Part shown: piece by piece, positions 1 to 8,100 of the stretch
Layout: every line of letters begins with the position of its first letter
Position numbering within the stretch: position 1 is the first letter of the stretch
NCBI GenBank assembly: GCA_020636025.1
Contig: JACJYQ010000007.1
Span: 248,001-312,000 of the forward strand
Origin: Lewinellaceae bacterium
GTDB taxonomy: Bacteria > Bacteroidota > Bacteroidia > Chitinophagales > Saprospiraceae
Direction: 5' to 3'
Length of the DNA stretch: 64,000 nucleotides
Program-made: the position numbers and the translations under genes
The notes under the pieces: generated by a model
The model's input: the letters and a program-made list of their open reading frames with translations, nothing else
Told to the model about the DNA's origin: nothing
Database searches by the model: none

Positions 1-1061
1 ATGAAGCCCAAATTGATCAACGGAGTGATGTGGTAAGTCTTGGTTTCAGGCTTCCCGGAAAAATGTACCTGCAGGCTGGATATGCCAACAGGCTCAGTGG
101 GGTGGTCAATTACCCGAAAAGTTTGCCCGAATTACTGTGGTACGGCAATGGACAATACATAGGTGAAACCCTGGAAATTGCGCCTCAGGCCGATATTGCC
201 GACTGGAATGAATGGAGCATTGGTTTTATGAAAGAATTTGGCAAGGTACGCCTTGGTGTTCGCGGAAAGATACTGAGCGGAGTAAGCGCTCTTCGCTCCG
301 ACCCTGACCACGCGTCAATGAGTGTGTATACATCGCCTGATATTTACCAGTTAACGCTGCACACAGATTACGGCTTTTACTCTTCATCCATCATTTCTTC
401 CATTGATACTGCCGGTCTGGGCTTCGATTTTAAACTCGCAGAAACAAAACGTAAATACCTGTCAACCAATACAGGAAATGCGGTAGACATTGGCATCCAA
501 GTAAAAGTTAATGACAAACTCACGCTTGATGCTTCTGTGCTGGATATCGGTGGGAAAATCACCTGGGACAGCAAATCAAACTACTTTTTAAGTCAGGGCG
601 ACTATGAATACGAAGGAACTGTATTCCCGGGTACTGACATCATTAACGGGGCCGACAGCCTGTCATTTAATCTTACCCTGGATACACTGAATGACGTTTT
701 TAATTTTGAAAAAACGCCAACAGAATTCACTTCGAAACTGCCATTGAGGGGCTATTTCGGAGCGCAATATACCTTTAGCAGGCGTCTTGAATTTGGTGTA
801 AACGGGTACTTCAGCAAACCGGAAAATTCGGATGCTAATTATGCCGTTGGCCTTTCTGCCCGCTGGCATTTGAAACAGTGGTTTTCGGTTGGTACCATGT
901 ACAGCGTCAACGACCGAAGCGCTGCGAATGTCGGCTTTCATGTACTGCTGAAACTGTTGCCACTTCAGATGTATTTCGCTACGGATAATCTGTTTAATGC
1001 ATTTTCCATTAAAAAATCACCGGCGGTCAATTTGAGGGCTGGAGTTGCGTTGATGTTATAA
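1..1061 (+). CDS. C-terminal part of an outer-membrane beta-barrel protein (DUF5723-like), cut by the window edge
   Basis: The reading frame is open from base 3, upstream of the first possible start (GTG at 30), so this is the 3' part of a gene that began before the window. The visible 350 or so residues alternate hydrophobic and polar positions, with many Tyr, Phe and Gly. A stretch near the start (YGNGQYIGE) and a GVRGKILSG stretch recall the DUF5723 family of Bacteroidota outer-membrane proteins, of unknown function. The protein ends on a short strand rich in Leu and Ala (GVALML), typical of barrel closure. The family name is from memory of the pattern; the outer-membrane barrel assignment is the safer claim. 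No substrate can be proposed. Confidence 0.6.
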   Translation, partial: EAQIDQRSDVVSLGFRLPGKMYLQAGYANRLSGVVNYPKSLPELLWYGNGQYIGETLEIAPQADIADWNEWSIGFMKEFGKVRLGVRGKILSGVSALRSDPDHASMSVYTSPDIYQLTLHTDYGFYSSSIISSIDTAGLGFDFKLAETKRKYLSTNTGNAVDIGIQVKVNDKLTLDASVLDIGGKITWDSKSNYFLSQGDYEYEGTVFPGTDIINGADSLSFNLTLDTLNDVFNFEKTPTEFTSKLPLRGYFGAQYTFSRRLEFGVNGYFSKPENSDANYAVGLSARWHLKQWFSVGTMYSVNDRSAANVGFHVLLKLLPLQMYFATDNLFNAFSIKKSPAVNLRAGVALML

Positions 1062-1100
1062 GGAGCATACCTTTAGTAGGTGTTTCACGGTGTATGAGTT

Positions 1101-1583
1101 TGTCAAGATGTCTCTCACGCCTGCGGCGGATCCTAATGAACCGCGATGTATTTGGGCTTAGAAGAAGAGCGGTGGTTATTCCCTCATCTGGATGCTTCAT
1201 TAAATAACTTTGTCGTGCTGTAAGCACACGTCCACTCTAGGTTGGAAGAACGTAAAGTGAGTATGCGGCTTTGTTGGTTGAGCGCACTTAGCGTGGACAG
1301 GCGCTTACAGCGCGACAAATTAAGCGAAGGTGATTGTTTGGTAGCAATTGTAAAGGGTGGCGCTTTGGATAGTTCATTCTCGATTTGATGAGGCCAGAAA
1401 AGACCGCAGCGCTCCTCGACATGACAATACGACAATACATGGATTATTAATTTAGATTTCTCCTTTCAGTCGAAATGTCAACACCTAAAAACAAATTCGA
1501 GTGAAACGAGAATGCTGATAATAGTTAGATTCCTACTTGGGCTGTCATGTCGATCCGCCGCAGGCGTGAGAGACACCTTGATA
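1101..1583. repeat. Nested foldback (long imperfect inverted repeat) element
   Basis: This gene-free stretch between 1062 and 1637 is built as a nested imperfect palindrome. Outer arms at 1101-1132 and 1552-1583 share TCTCTCACGCCTGCGGCGGA and its complement. Inner arms at about 1193-1238 and 1286-1330 share GTCG(T/C)GCTGTAAGC and flanking bases in inverted order. Between these lie weaker matching segments (GAGCG..CTCATC type) near 1169-1190 and 1383-1412. The sequence ends in the GTCATGTCGA-type motif common in intergenic palindromes of Bacteroidota. No convincing ORF is present. It could be a MITE-like or foldback mobile element, or a long RNA hairpin. Confidence 0.6.
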
Positions 1584-1637
1584 ACACAAGCGGCACAAAA
1601 GTGAAACCTGAATCAAAGTCAATTAAAATCACAGAAT

Positions 1638-2558
1638 ATGACCTGGACAAGTAAAACCCGCACCTTATTGATAGTCAACGTTTTGTTGGCTGCTGCTCTT
1701 ATCGGAATTTTTGTTTCCTCTTTCTCGGGAGGAGGCGAGGGTGGTATTTCCATGTCCCCTGAACAGAGAGTCAGGTCGATCAGTCTGGATAAGGACTTCA
1801 ATTTTTGTGGTGAGAAATTCCCGATGGACAACTGGGATGTACGCCAGCGTCTCGATGCAGAGCTCATGCGCAATGTGTATTTCCATTCCCAGACGATTAT
1901 TACTGTAAAACGAGCCAATGCGATATTCCCGATCATTGAACCGATATTGAAATCAGAGGGCTTGCCCGATGATCTGAAATATTTGGCTGCTGCTGAAAGT
2001 GCCTTGTCGAATGCGATTTCTCCTGCGGGAGCAAAAGGCGTTTGGCAGTTTATGAAATCTGCCGCTGACGGGTACGGCCTGGAAGTGAATTCTGAAGTGG
2101 ATGAACGCTATGACCTGGAAAAAGCGACCCGGGCAGCTTGTAAGTATATGAAAAAGGAAAAAGAGAGACTTGGTTCCTGGATACTGGCTGCTGCCGCCTA
2201 TAACGGAGGACCAGGACGTATTGAAGATGAAATGGCCAACCAGCGCGCCAAATCATTTTTTGACCTTAATCTGGCCGCCGACGAAACCATGCGATATCCA
2301 TTCAGGATTGTCGCCATCAAAGAGGTAATGGAGAATCTGGCAGACTACGATTACACCATTGAAAAAGATCATTTGTACGAGCCAAAAACAGATTATAAGA
2401 TTGTTACCGTCGACGGGCCGATTGCCAATTGGGGCGACTTTGCCATTGAGCACGGCACCAGTTATCGTATGCTGAAGCTGTACAATCCCTGGTTGATCTC
2501 TTCCAAACTTACAAACAGGGAGAAAAGACTTTATCAGATTCGGGTTCCAAATAAATAA
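1638..2558 (+). CDS. Membrane-anchored lytic murein transglycosylase (SLT / MltD-like)
   Basis: A 306-residue enzyme predicted to cleave the glycan strand of peptidoglycan in the periplasm. Residues 8-29 form one N-terminal membrane anchor. The SLT domain spans about 95-225. The catalytic Glu is E120 in the AAAESALSN motif, followed by the SPAGAKGVWQFM motif (128-139) and AYNGGPGRI (187-194), all hallmarks of family 1 transglycosylases. The C-terminal 50 residues (EHGTSYRMLKLYNPW) resemble a worn-down LysM peptidoglycan-binding domain. The ATG lies 576 bp after the previous gene, behind a foldback element. The gene converges with the next one on a perfect hairpin. Function is confident; the precise physiological role (remodelling, secretion-apparatus insertion) is not visible. 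Confidence 0.9.
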   Translation: MTWTSKTRTLLIVNVLLAAALIGIFVSSFSGGGEGGISMSPEQRVRSISLDKDFNFCGEKFPMDNWDVRQRLDAELMRNVYFHSQTIITVKRANAIFPIIEPILKSEGLPDDLKYLAAAESALSNAISPAGAKGVWQFMKSAADGYGLEVNSEVDERYDLEKATRAACKYMKKEKERLGSWILAAAAYNGGPGRIEDEMANQRAKSFFDLNLAADETMRYPFRIVAIKEVMENLADYDYTIEKDHLYEPKTDYKIVTVDGPIANWGDFAIEHGTSYRMLKLYNPWLISSKLTNREKRLYQIRVPNK

Positions 2559-2574
2559 GGTGGTTGCATTGCCT

Positions 2575-2607
2575 ATTGACCGGGTGACTCAAAGTCACCC
2601 GGTCAAT
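2575..2607. terminator. Perfect 15-bp stem hairpin between convergent genes
   Basis: ATTGACCGGGTGACT (2575-2589), a CAA loop, and its exact complement (2593-2607). It lies 16 bp after the transglycosylase stop and overlaps the stop codon of the opposing gene, so it probably ends transcription from both sides. There is no long T tract on either strand. Confidence 0.7.
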
Positions 2608-3499
2608 GCTGCGTATTAACCTTAAAAACCACACCAACCGTAATCCGCTGGATCTGGTTGACATTCCTTCCTCCCAATATATACCCACCACTCAGGAAAA
2701 ACCCCGATTTTCCGGAATCTGAATAATAGATCGTTCCCCCAATTTGTGTGTACGACACCCGGAACGACTGAGCCAGATCGGGCAGATCGGGAACATAGTC
2801 ACTTCCAGTCCTGGTTCGTTGTATTTCATACCATGCATCTGCATAAAAATGCGCCGTTGGTAGTCCGACCTTAAATAGAAGAGTACTGAAGTTTCCAGGT
2901 TCAATCGGCTGATAATCAGGCCTTTCCACTTGGATTTGGCTGATATCTTCTGCCGATAATTTATCCACCCTGAAGTGATAGCCATACGTGATGTTTACAA
3001 AAGGCCCTAAAGGCGTTTCCCACTGCACTATTCCCTTTACCGGCACCGAAACGGCTCTTTGCCCTAAAGCCCCGGTACTAACAGGCTCATAACGGCTAAT
3101 GGGAAACATGGCTCCGCTACCAAGCAGGATGCCCAGGTTGCCTGCTTGTCCGAGCGATTTATACACAGGCCTGTATTTTAGGAAAAGCCCGCCATCTTGC
3201 AGGCCACTTTGCAAGGGGTTGAAAACAACAGCAGCCGTACCAACCAGATCGATTCGTTGGGTAAGTCCGTAAGCTGTAAACAGACTAAACAATTGACCCC
3301 GATAAGGCTCTTCATACACCTGGTTATCATTTCCAAAGAATTTATCTGCCCGGTTAAAAGAAAAGGACGGCACCAGATCCAGTACACCTTTCCCTTTCAG
3401 GTAGCCGTCCAGCGGACCCTGGGCAGCCAGGAATACAGGAAACGACATCAGCAGTATGAGTCTGACCATTAACTTTCTTTTTAGAGTCTTTTGCTTCAT
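2603..3499 (-). CDS. Predicted outer-membrane beta-barrel protein, function unknown
   Basis: 298 residues with an N-terminal Sec signal peptide (KRKLMVRLILLMSFPVFLAAQ; cleavage probably after AAQ). The remainder is amphipathic beta-strand sequence with repeated aromatic and Gly residues (GTIYYSDSGKSGFFLSGGY) and a last strand RITVGVVFKVN, as in barrels inserted by BamA. I do not recognise a family with a known substrate. A second start at residue 11 (3469) would also give a complete signal peptide. The gene is divergent from the OmpA-like gene and converges with the transglycosylase at a shared hairpin. Confidence 0.6.
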   Translation of the reverse strand: MKQKTLKRKLMVRLILLMSFPVFLAAQGPLDGYLKGKGVLDLVPSFSFNRADKFFGNDNQVYEEPYRGQLFSLFTAYGLTQRIDLVGTAAVVFNPLQSGLQDGGLFLKYRPVYKSLGQAGNLGILLGSGAMFPISRYEPVSTGALGQRAVSVPVKGIVQWETPLGPFVNITYGYHFRVDKLSAEDISQIQVERPDYQPIEPGNFSTLLFKVGLPTAHFYADAWYEIQRTRTGSDYVPDLPDLAQSFRVSYTQIGGTIYYSDSGKSGFFLSGGYILGGRNVNQIQRITVGVVFKVNTQH

Positions 3500-3542
3500 T
3501 GGCCTTATTTTTGCCTCGGTTTTAAGTCAAATTGGTAAATCT

Positions 3543-4298
3543 ATGCCTGTGTATACAGTCCGGAATTTTTTGTTTTTGCTGTTTTTTATTTCAGTAAGCA
3601 CGTTGTTAAAAGCACAATCATTTCAGGTGCAGTTAGCCGTGTACAATGTACAGCAGCCGGACACATTTTTCATCGAACGAGGCTTCCCCGATTATATTGA
3701 AATTGCCGACAGAGAAGGCATTTTCTGGTATTTCGCCGGCAGATTTCCCAACCTGGAAGAAGCAGAAAAAGTGCAACAACAAGCGCTGGATAATGGTTTC
3801 AAACACCCGCTGATCATTGATGAAGAAGAACAGCGCATTCTGGCGGACACCGATTGTCCTTACATCCGCAATGGCGTGGTATTCTTGCACGATCCCAATC
3901 CGGATCCGAACCAAAAGACCATTTACTTCGATTTTGGCAGTTCTTCACTCAATGCAGAGTCCAAAGCAACGCTGGATGAAGTGTACCATCGCATGAAGGA
4001 GGTGCCAACGGCTACCCTGGACATTGAAGGATTTACAGATGCCGTGGGCGATGCGCGATCCAACATGGTGCTGGCTGCGACCAGGAGCCGCGCCGCGCGG
4101 GACTACCTGATTTACAAGGGTTTGCGCGCTGATAAAATGCTGATGAAAGTATTTGGAGAAGCCGCGCCCGCTGCGCCCAACTACGAAGACGATGGCTCCA
4201 ACAAAGGAAAAGGCCGCGATCTTCCTGAAAACCGGAAATGGAACAGAAGGGTTACCCTGACCCTGAATGATGCGTCGCTGGCGCCAAAAGGGAATTAA
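3543..4298 (+). CDS. OmpA-family peptidoglycan-binding protein
   Basis: 251 residues from the chosen ATG. A longer frame reaches 3456 but would overlap the divergent gene and place an extra hydrophobic stretch before the obvious signal peptide (VRNFLFLLFFISVSTLLKAQ), so 3543 is preferred; a TATTTTTG -7-like box at 3506-3513 agrees. Residues 25-110 resemble an SPOR-like fold (FYFAGRFPNLEEAEK-type spacing), which is an inference. The C-terminal half is an OmpA_C domain: TIYFDFGSSSL, then LDIEGFTDAVGDARSN and the closing NRRVTL, with the Asp and Arg that bind diaminopimelate in this family. It probably tethers the outer membrane or an envelope complex to peptidoglycan. Confidence 0.85.
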   Translation: MPVYTVRNFLFLLFFISVSTLLKAQSFQVQLAVYNVQQPDTFFIERGFPDYIEIADREGIFWYFAGRFPNLEEAEKVQQQALDNGFKHPLIIDEEEQRILADTDCPYIRNGVVFLHDPNPDPNQKTIYFDFGSSSLNAESKATLDEVYHRMKEVPTATLDIEGFTDAVGDARSNMVLAATRSRAARDYLIYKGLRADKMLMKVFGEAAPAAPNYEDDGSNKGKGRDLPENRKWNRRVTLTLNDASLAPKGN

Positions 4299-4432
4299 TT
4301 CCCTGAGCTCGAGATGGGTTTATTCTCAGGTAAAATTTATTAGCCCTGATGTACATGTTACCCCATGCTCACGATTGGTCACTGAACACTGATCGTTGAT
4401 CATTGATCGTTGAACATTGATCACTGAATTTT
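4291..4432. repeat. Dispersed repeat Q, copy 1
   Basis: About 135 bp that recur in the same orientation at 12668-12802 with about 85 percent identity by eye, including TGATCGTTGATCATTGATCG and TGAACATTGATCACTGAA in both. It starts right at the stop codon of the OmpA-family gene and is internally repetitive (GATCGTTGATCATT). The two copies bracket the two G-tract surface protein genes and the IS element. Confidence 0.75.
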
Positions 4433-4444
4433 ACCTCTCCAAAA

Positions 4445-4475
4445 TTTGCACCCTTCCCTCACTTGTTTATCTTTG
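4445..4475 (+). promoter_or_regulatory. Bacteroidota-type promoter for the 4844 gene
   Basis: TTTG at 4445-4448 and TATCTTTG at 4468-4475 are separated by exactly 19 bp, an exact match to the known Bacteroidota consensus (TTTG, 19-21 bp, TAnnTTTG). Transcription would start near 4482 and leave a leader of about 360 nt before the chosen start at 4844. Confidence 0.7.
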
Positions 4476-4762
4476 CTACAACCTTTATGTGAAACTCCGA
4501 ATTAATCACCTGGGCGGACAGGAAAGCTCCGCATGTATTTTTTAAGATAATCCAACCTTACTCGTATTTTTTTTGTAGCCATTCCGAAACACGTTAAACA
4601 AGAGGTATTCCCAGATACACTAGTATTTTTCCAGACTAATTTTCTTTGCCGGTACACATAGGTTAGCTCATGTTTTTCTGCCCTGACAGGCTGGAAAAAC
4701 CCTTCCATAATTCTTAATGTGTAATGTTCTGTGCCAAGTGGCAGGGAGCATTCAAAACTACG

Positions 4763-4799
4763 CTCGCTCGCGTTCTTCGCGAGGGTCTCCGGACCCGAG
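4763..4799 (+). promoter_or_regulatory. Two adjacent GC-rich hairpins in the leader
   Basis: CTCGCG-TTCTT-CGCGAG (4767-4783) and GGGTC-TCCG-GACCC (4783-4796) lie side by side, with an outer CTCG/CGAG pair at 4763-4766 and 4796-4799. They stand out in an AT-rich leader and end 44 nt before the chosen start codon, so they could influence translation or attenuate transcription. No T tract follows. Confidence 0.4.
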
Positions 4800-4843
4800 C
4801 ATGCCAAGCAACCCGAGCCACCAGGCGCGTATTTCATCTGAAC

Positions 4844-7800
4844 ATGAAACACTCCTTTAACTATTCACTTTTAAAAACCACATTATTATGTTACGCAACA
4901 TTTTATTTTGTAAGAGTATGGGGGGGGGCGATTTTGCTTCTGCTAATTTTTATCCTTCCTACAATTTGTCTAATAGGTCAAACTTCTTCCTGTTATCCTG
5001 TTAGTTGCAATTCAAGCACCTATGTACAAATAATTCCTGATCCTGATCACCCCAATATATCGGGCTGCCAGGCAACAACTCCTTGCGGAGGAGGAAACCA
5101 ATTTCATGATCAATATTATAAAGTAAGGCTTGTCACCTTTCCTACGAATGGAATCTATGAATTTGATCTTGATTATGAAAATCTGGACATTACCATTGAG
5201 CAGATTGTTCCAGGGCCTCCTGGTTCATTAGGTTTGTCACATATAGATGGAATAGTAACTCAATCTTGTTTTGATCAAACTGTTTCCGACAATGGTTGGG
5301 ATGTCTCTATAGATGATGGGAATGGAGGATTTACCAATGGCGTTACACTTACAACCGATGAACATACTGCGAATATTGTTTTTACCAATGATGTGTTCCC
5401 TTGTCCTGAGGCAGCAATAATTCATTTTTCTGCCACGCAAACAGGGAACTGTCCTGGAAACCTGGGCTTGCCCTGCTCAATTACTGAGCTTTTTACAGTA
5501 GTAGTGCATGCCTACCCAGGGGAGGCCATTCGGTTGGAGCCCACTCTTACAAACTATGATCCGAGCTCAGGAGGCTATTGCATCATTCCGCAATCTTCAT
5601 TTGGTTCAACAACCACTACCGCAGCCTTGCCGGACGCACCAAATGCCAATCCAAATTTGCATATTGAAGTAGAACTTGGCACTCCGACTTTAAATGCAGA
5701 TGGCGTGAGTTACGATATTGATATTGACTTATCTAGTAAAATTGGAGTAGCTGTCAACATCGATTATCTGGAGTTTCTTCTAACTATTGCAAATGATAAG
5801 CCAATAGTTATTAATGTGGACAGCGACTACGATAGGCCAATAGTTCCTGGTTCTATGGGGGACAATAATATACACTTCATAGTACCGGATGAAGGCTGGG
5901 TTCTACCGGCAAATGGTTCAATAAACATTGGATCTATAAACATAAGGCCGGAACTATCCAATATAGAATGGAATGCCATGATATCTTTTGCTGATGCAGG
6001 TAAATCAAAAATTCAATCTAACTTAAGCGGAAATGAGCAATGTACCAGTCTGATTCTGGGCGGATCGCAAACTATTAATAATCCTGGATTGGATGATTGT
6101 AATTTTTCAAACGAAGGAGTTCGCTTCACCATAATTGCTGACAACACATTAGATTGCACCTATCCTTTCACTCAGAAAGTAAAGGTTGGATTTGTTGATG
6201 ATGATTTGCCGTACGGACTTTTGGCGCTTAAAGAACTTTCCTTTAATCTGGATATTCAAACCACAGGTCCGGTTGTATTTGAAAGTGCAAGCTTACCGGC
6301 TTCCGGTTGGTCGGATTGCCCGTCATCTTCAAATACCTGCTTACCCGATCCATGTTATACTGCCAGCTCATCATCAGGGCATATTGAGTTTTCCTATTGT
6401 GTAAATATAGACCCAAATTCTTCATTATTATTGAATATTCAGCCAGCGCCAGATGCCTTTATGGAACTCACTTTTACAGGGGCAGGGTGTATTGATGCCA
6501 TTAGTATTACTTCACTTTCTATAAGAAGAAATGGCGATCAGGAATCCTGTATTCCGGTTTATGACGAACCGCCATATCAGGATATCCCGATTTGTTTTGG
6601 AGGCATATACGGCATCATAACAACAGATATAGGAGAAGGCGTTGAAGAAGTTCAGGTAACGATAGAAGAGGATCCGAATGCTAGCCAACCGGCGGGTTGT
6701 AATTCAATGAGTTGTCCTGCAGAATCATTTAATGGTGGCATTGGAACGGGTGATTCAGGAGGTTACGGTTTTTGTCCATGTGATGATTGTGATTTTTTCA
6801 AAGTGACCCCGTTTAAAGACGACAACCCACTAAACGGAGTGACCACTTACGATCTGGTTTTAATCTCCAAGCATATTTTGGGTATTGAGCCGCTATGGGA
6901 TGATAATAATCAGATTGGGTCGCCATATAAGTGGATTGCAGGAGATGCAAATCGCTCAAATAGTTTAACGCAATTAGATATTGTTGAATTAAGGAAACTA
7001 ATCCTTGGCATTTATCAGGAACTTCCAAATAGTACATCATGGCGGTTTGTGGATAAAAGTTACTCTATCCCTTACCCAATTACACCTCAATCACCAGCAT
7101 TCCCAGAGATTATCGATAATATAGACAAGTCAGCTTCAAATCTAGTATCAAATGATTTTATCGCCATCAAGGTTGGCGATGTTAACAATACGGCAGTAGC
7201 CCATAGCAGACCCGCTCTGGAAGATCGTCCTGTAATCCCACTGAATTGGCCTGAATTTCGCGGGCAGGTTGGCGATGTAATTACCATACCGATTGCCTAT
7301 AATGGCGCTGAACAATTGGAAGCGCTGCAAATGGGCATTAAGTTCGATCCGAATATATTGCAGTTGATCAGTCCTTCAATTGGCGACCTCCCGGATTGGT
7401 CACAGGGTAGTTTCAATCTTGCAAATGCTGCAAGCGGAGAAATAAAAACGCTCTGGCTTTCGGGAGATTTGCGCGATCCGTCACAATTAGCTAAAACGGG
7501 GGATGTATTGTTTTATCTCACCTTTAAAGTGGTGGCTTCTATTCCCGAGTCTGGCTTGCCAATACATCTTGATTATAATCTGCTAAACTGTTTAGCATGG
7601 CCTTTTTCCGGAGTGGAACATAAGTTGGTACATCAAACTACTACTTCTCAAAGAAAAGCTGAGGTCAACACCAAAGCTGATGAGTTAGCGGCAGTTTGTC
7701 ATCCCAATCCCGGTGTAAATGAGTTGAATATTTCTGTGGAATCCCCGCTTGAAACAAAAGCCAGGATTGCGTTATTCGGACCTTTTGGCAACAGGGTAAT

Positions 7801-7936
7801 CATGCGGGATGTCCAACTTTCCATTGGTAATCAGGAAATTCATATTCCGGAGGTGGCAAGTTTGCCAGCAGGTGTTTATAGCTGGAAGCTCTATTTTAAG
7901 GGGCATAAAGCACAAGGCCATTGGGTGAAGATCTAA
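4844..7936 (+). CDS. Large T9SS-secreted surface protein with dockerin-like and cohesin-like parts
   Basis: 1030 residues from the ATG at 4844. The frame extends back to 4724, but that part encodes basic sequence from the hairpin region. A long hydrophobic signal segment (GGAILLLLIFILP) ends near IGQ. The middle is Cys-rich, low-charge beta sequence of unknown fold. At about residues 665-790 there is a dockerin-like pair common in Saprospiria: LISKHILGI, then AGDANRSNSLTQLDIVELRK, then NDFIAIKVGDVNN with Ca-binding type Asp/Asn residues. A cohesin-like beta domain follows (about 810-930), then a type A T9SS sorting domain (CHPNPGVNELNIS to HWVKI). Expected route: Sec export, T9SS passage, surface anchoring. 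A G9 tract interrupts the signal-peptide codons. Function unknown. Confidence 0.75.
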   Translation: MKHSFNYSLLKTTLLCYATFYFVRVWGGAILLLLIFILPTICLIGQTSSCYPVSCNSSTYVQIIPDPDHPNISGCQATTPCGGGNQFHDQYYKVRLVTFPTNGIYEFDLDYENLDITIEQIVPGPPGSLGLSHIDGIVTQSCFDQTVSDNGWDVSIDDGNGGFTNGVTLTTDEHTANIVFTNDVFPCPEAAIIHFSATQTGNCPGNLGLPCSITELFTVVVHAYPGEAIRLEPTLTNYDPSSGGYCIIPQSSFGSTTTTAALPDAPNANPNLHIEVELGTPTLNADGVSYDIDIDLSSKIGVAVNIDYLEFLLTIANDKPIVINVDSDYDRPIVPGSMGDNNIHFIVPDEGWVLPANGSINIGSINIRPELSNIEWNAMISFADAGKSKIQSNLSGNEQCTSLILGGSQTINNPGLDDCNFSNEGVRFTIIADNTLDCTYPFTQKVKVGFVDDDLPYGLLALKELSFNLDIQTTGPVVFESASLPASGWSDCPSSSNTCLPDPCYTASSSSGHIEFSYCVNIDPNSSLLLNIQPAPDAFMELTFTGAGCIDAISITSLSIRRNGDQESCIPVYDEPPYQDIPICFGGIYGIITTDIGEGVEEVQVTIEEDPNASQPAGCNSMSCPAESFNGGIGTGDSGGYGFCPCDDCDFFKVTPFKDDNPLNGVTTYDLVLISKHILGIEPLWDDNNQIGSPYKWIAGDANRSNSLTQLDIVELRKLILGIYQELPNSTSWRFVDKSYSIPYPITPQSPAFPEIIDNIDKSASNLVSNDFIAIKVGDVNNTAVAHSRPALEDRPVIPLNWPEFRGQVGDVITIPIAYNGAEQLEALQMGIKFDPNILQLISPSIGDLPDWSQGSFNLANAASGEIKTLWLSGDLRDPSQLAKTGDVLFYLTFKVVASIPESGLPIHLDYNLLNCLAWPFSGVEHKLVHQTTTSQRKAEVNTKADELAAVCHPNPGVNELNISVESPLETKARIALFGPFGNRVIMRDVQLSIGNQEIHIPEVASLPAGVYSWKLYFKGHKAQGHWVKI
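4920..4928 (+). repeat. G9 tract inside the signal-peptide codons
   Basis: Nine consecutive G (part of codons TGG GGG GGG GCG) 76 bp after the chosen start. Homopolymer slippage of one base here would truncate the 1030-aa product, so the tract is a candidate phase-variation switch. Confidence 0.6.
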
Positions 7937-7980
7937 TTTATAGTGCTGCTTAATTACCGAATGCGGCACTGGTAATAAGC

Positions 7981-8033
7981 AAGTGGTGTGTCTGAAAAAG
8001 TTCAGTAAACAACTGTCGGGCACACCACTTTTT
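7981..8033 (+). terminator. Hairpin after the T9SS gene
   Basis: AAGTGGTGTG (7981-7990) pairs exactly with CACACCACTT (8021-8030), followed by TTT. It lies 44 bp after the stop at 7936 and before the next surface-protein gene, so the two genes are probably separate transcripts. Confidence 0.6.
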
Positions 8034-8100
8034 AAAAACTCATTGGATTTTGAACCGGAATCATTCAACCCATCATAATCAAAGCATAAATCTCTTGTAT

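Noticed and set aside
4724..4843. Upstream start for the T9SS protein
   Set aside because: The added 40 residues are Arg-rich translations of the GC hairpins and would bury the signal peptide.
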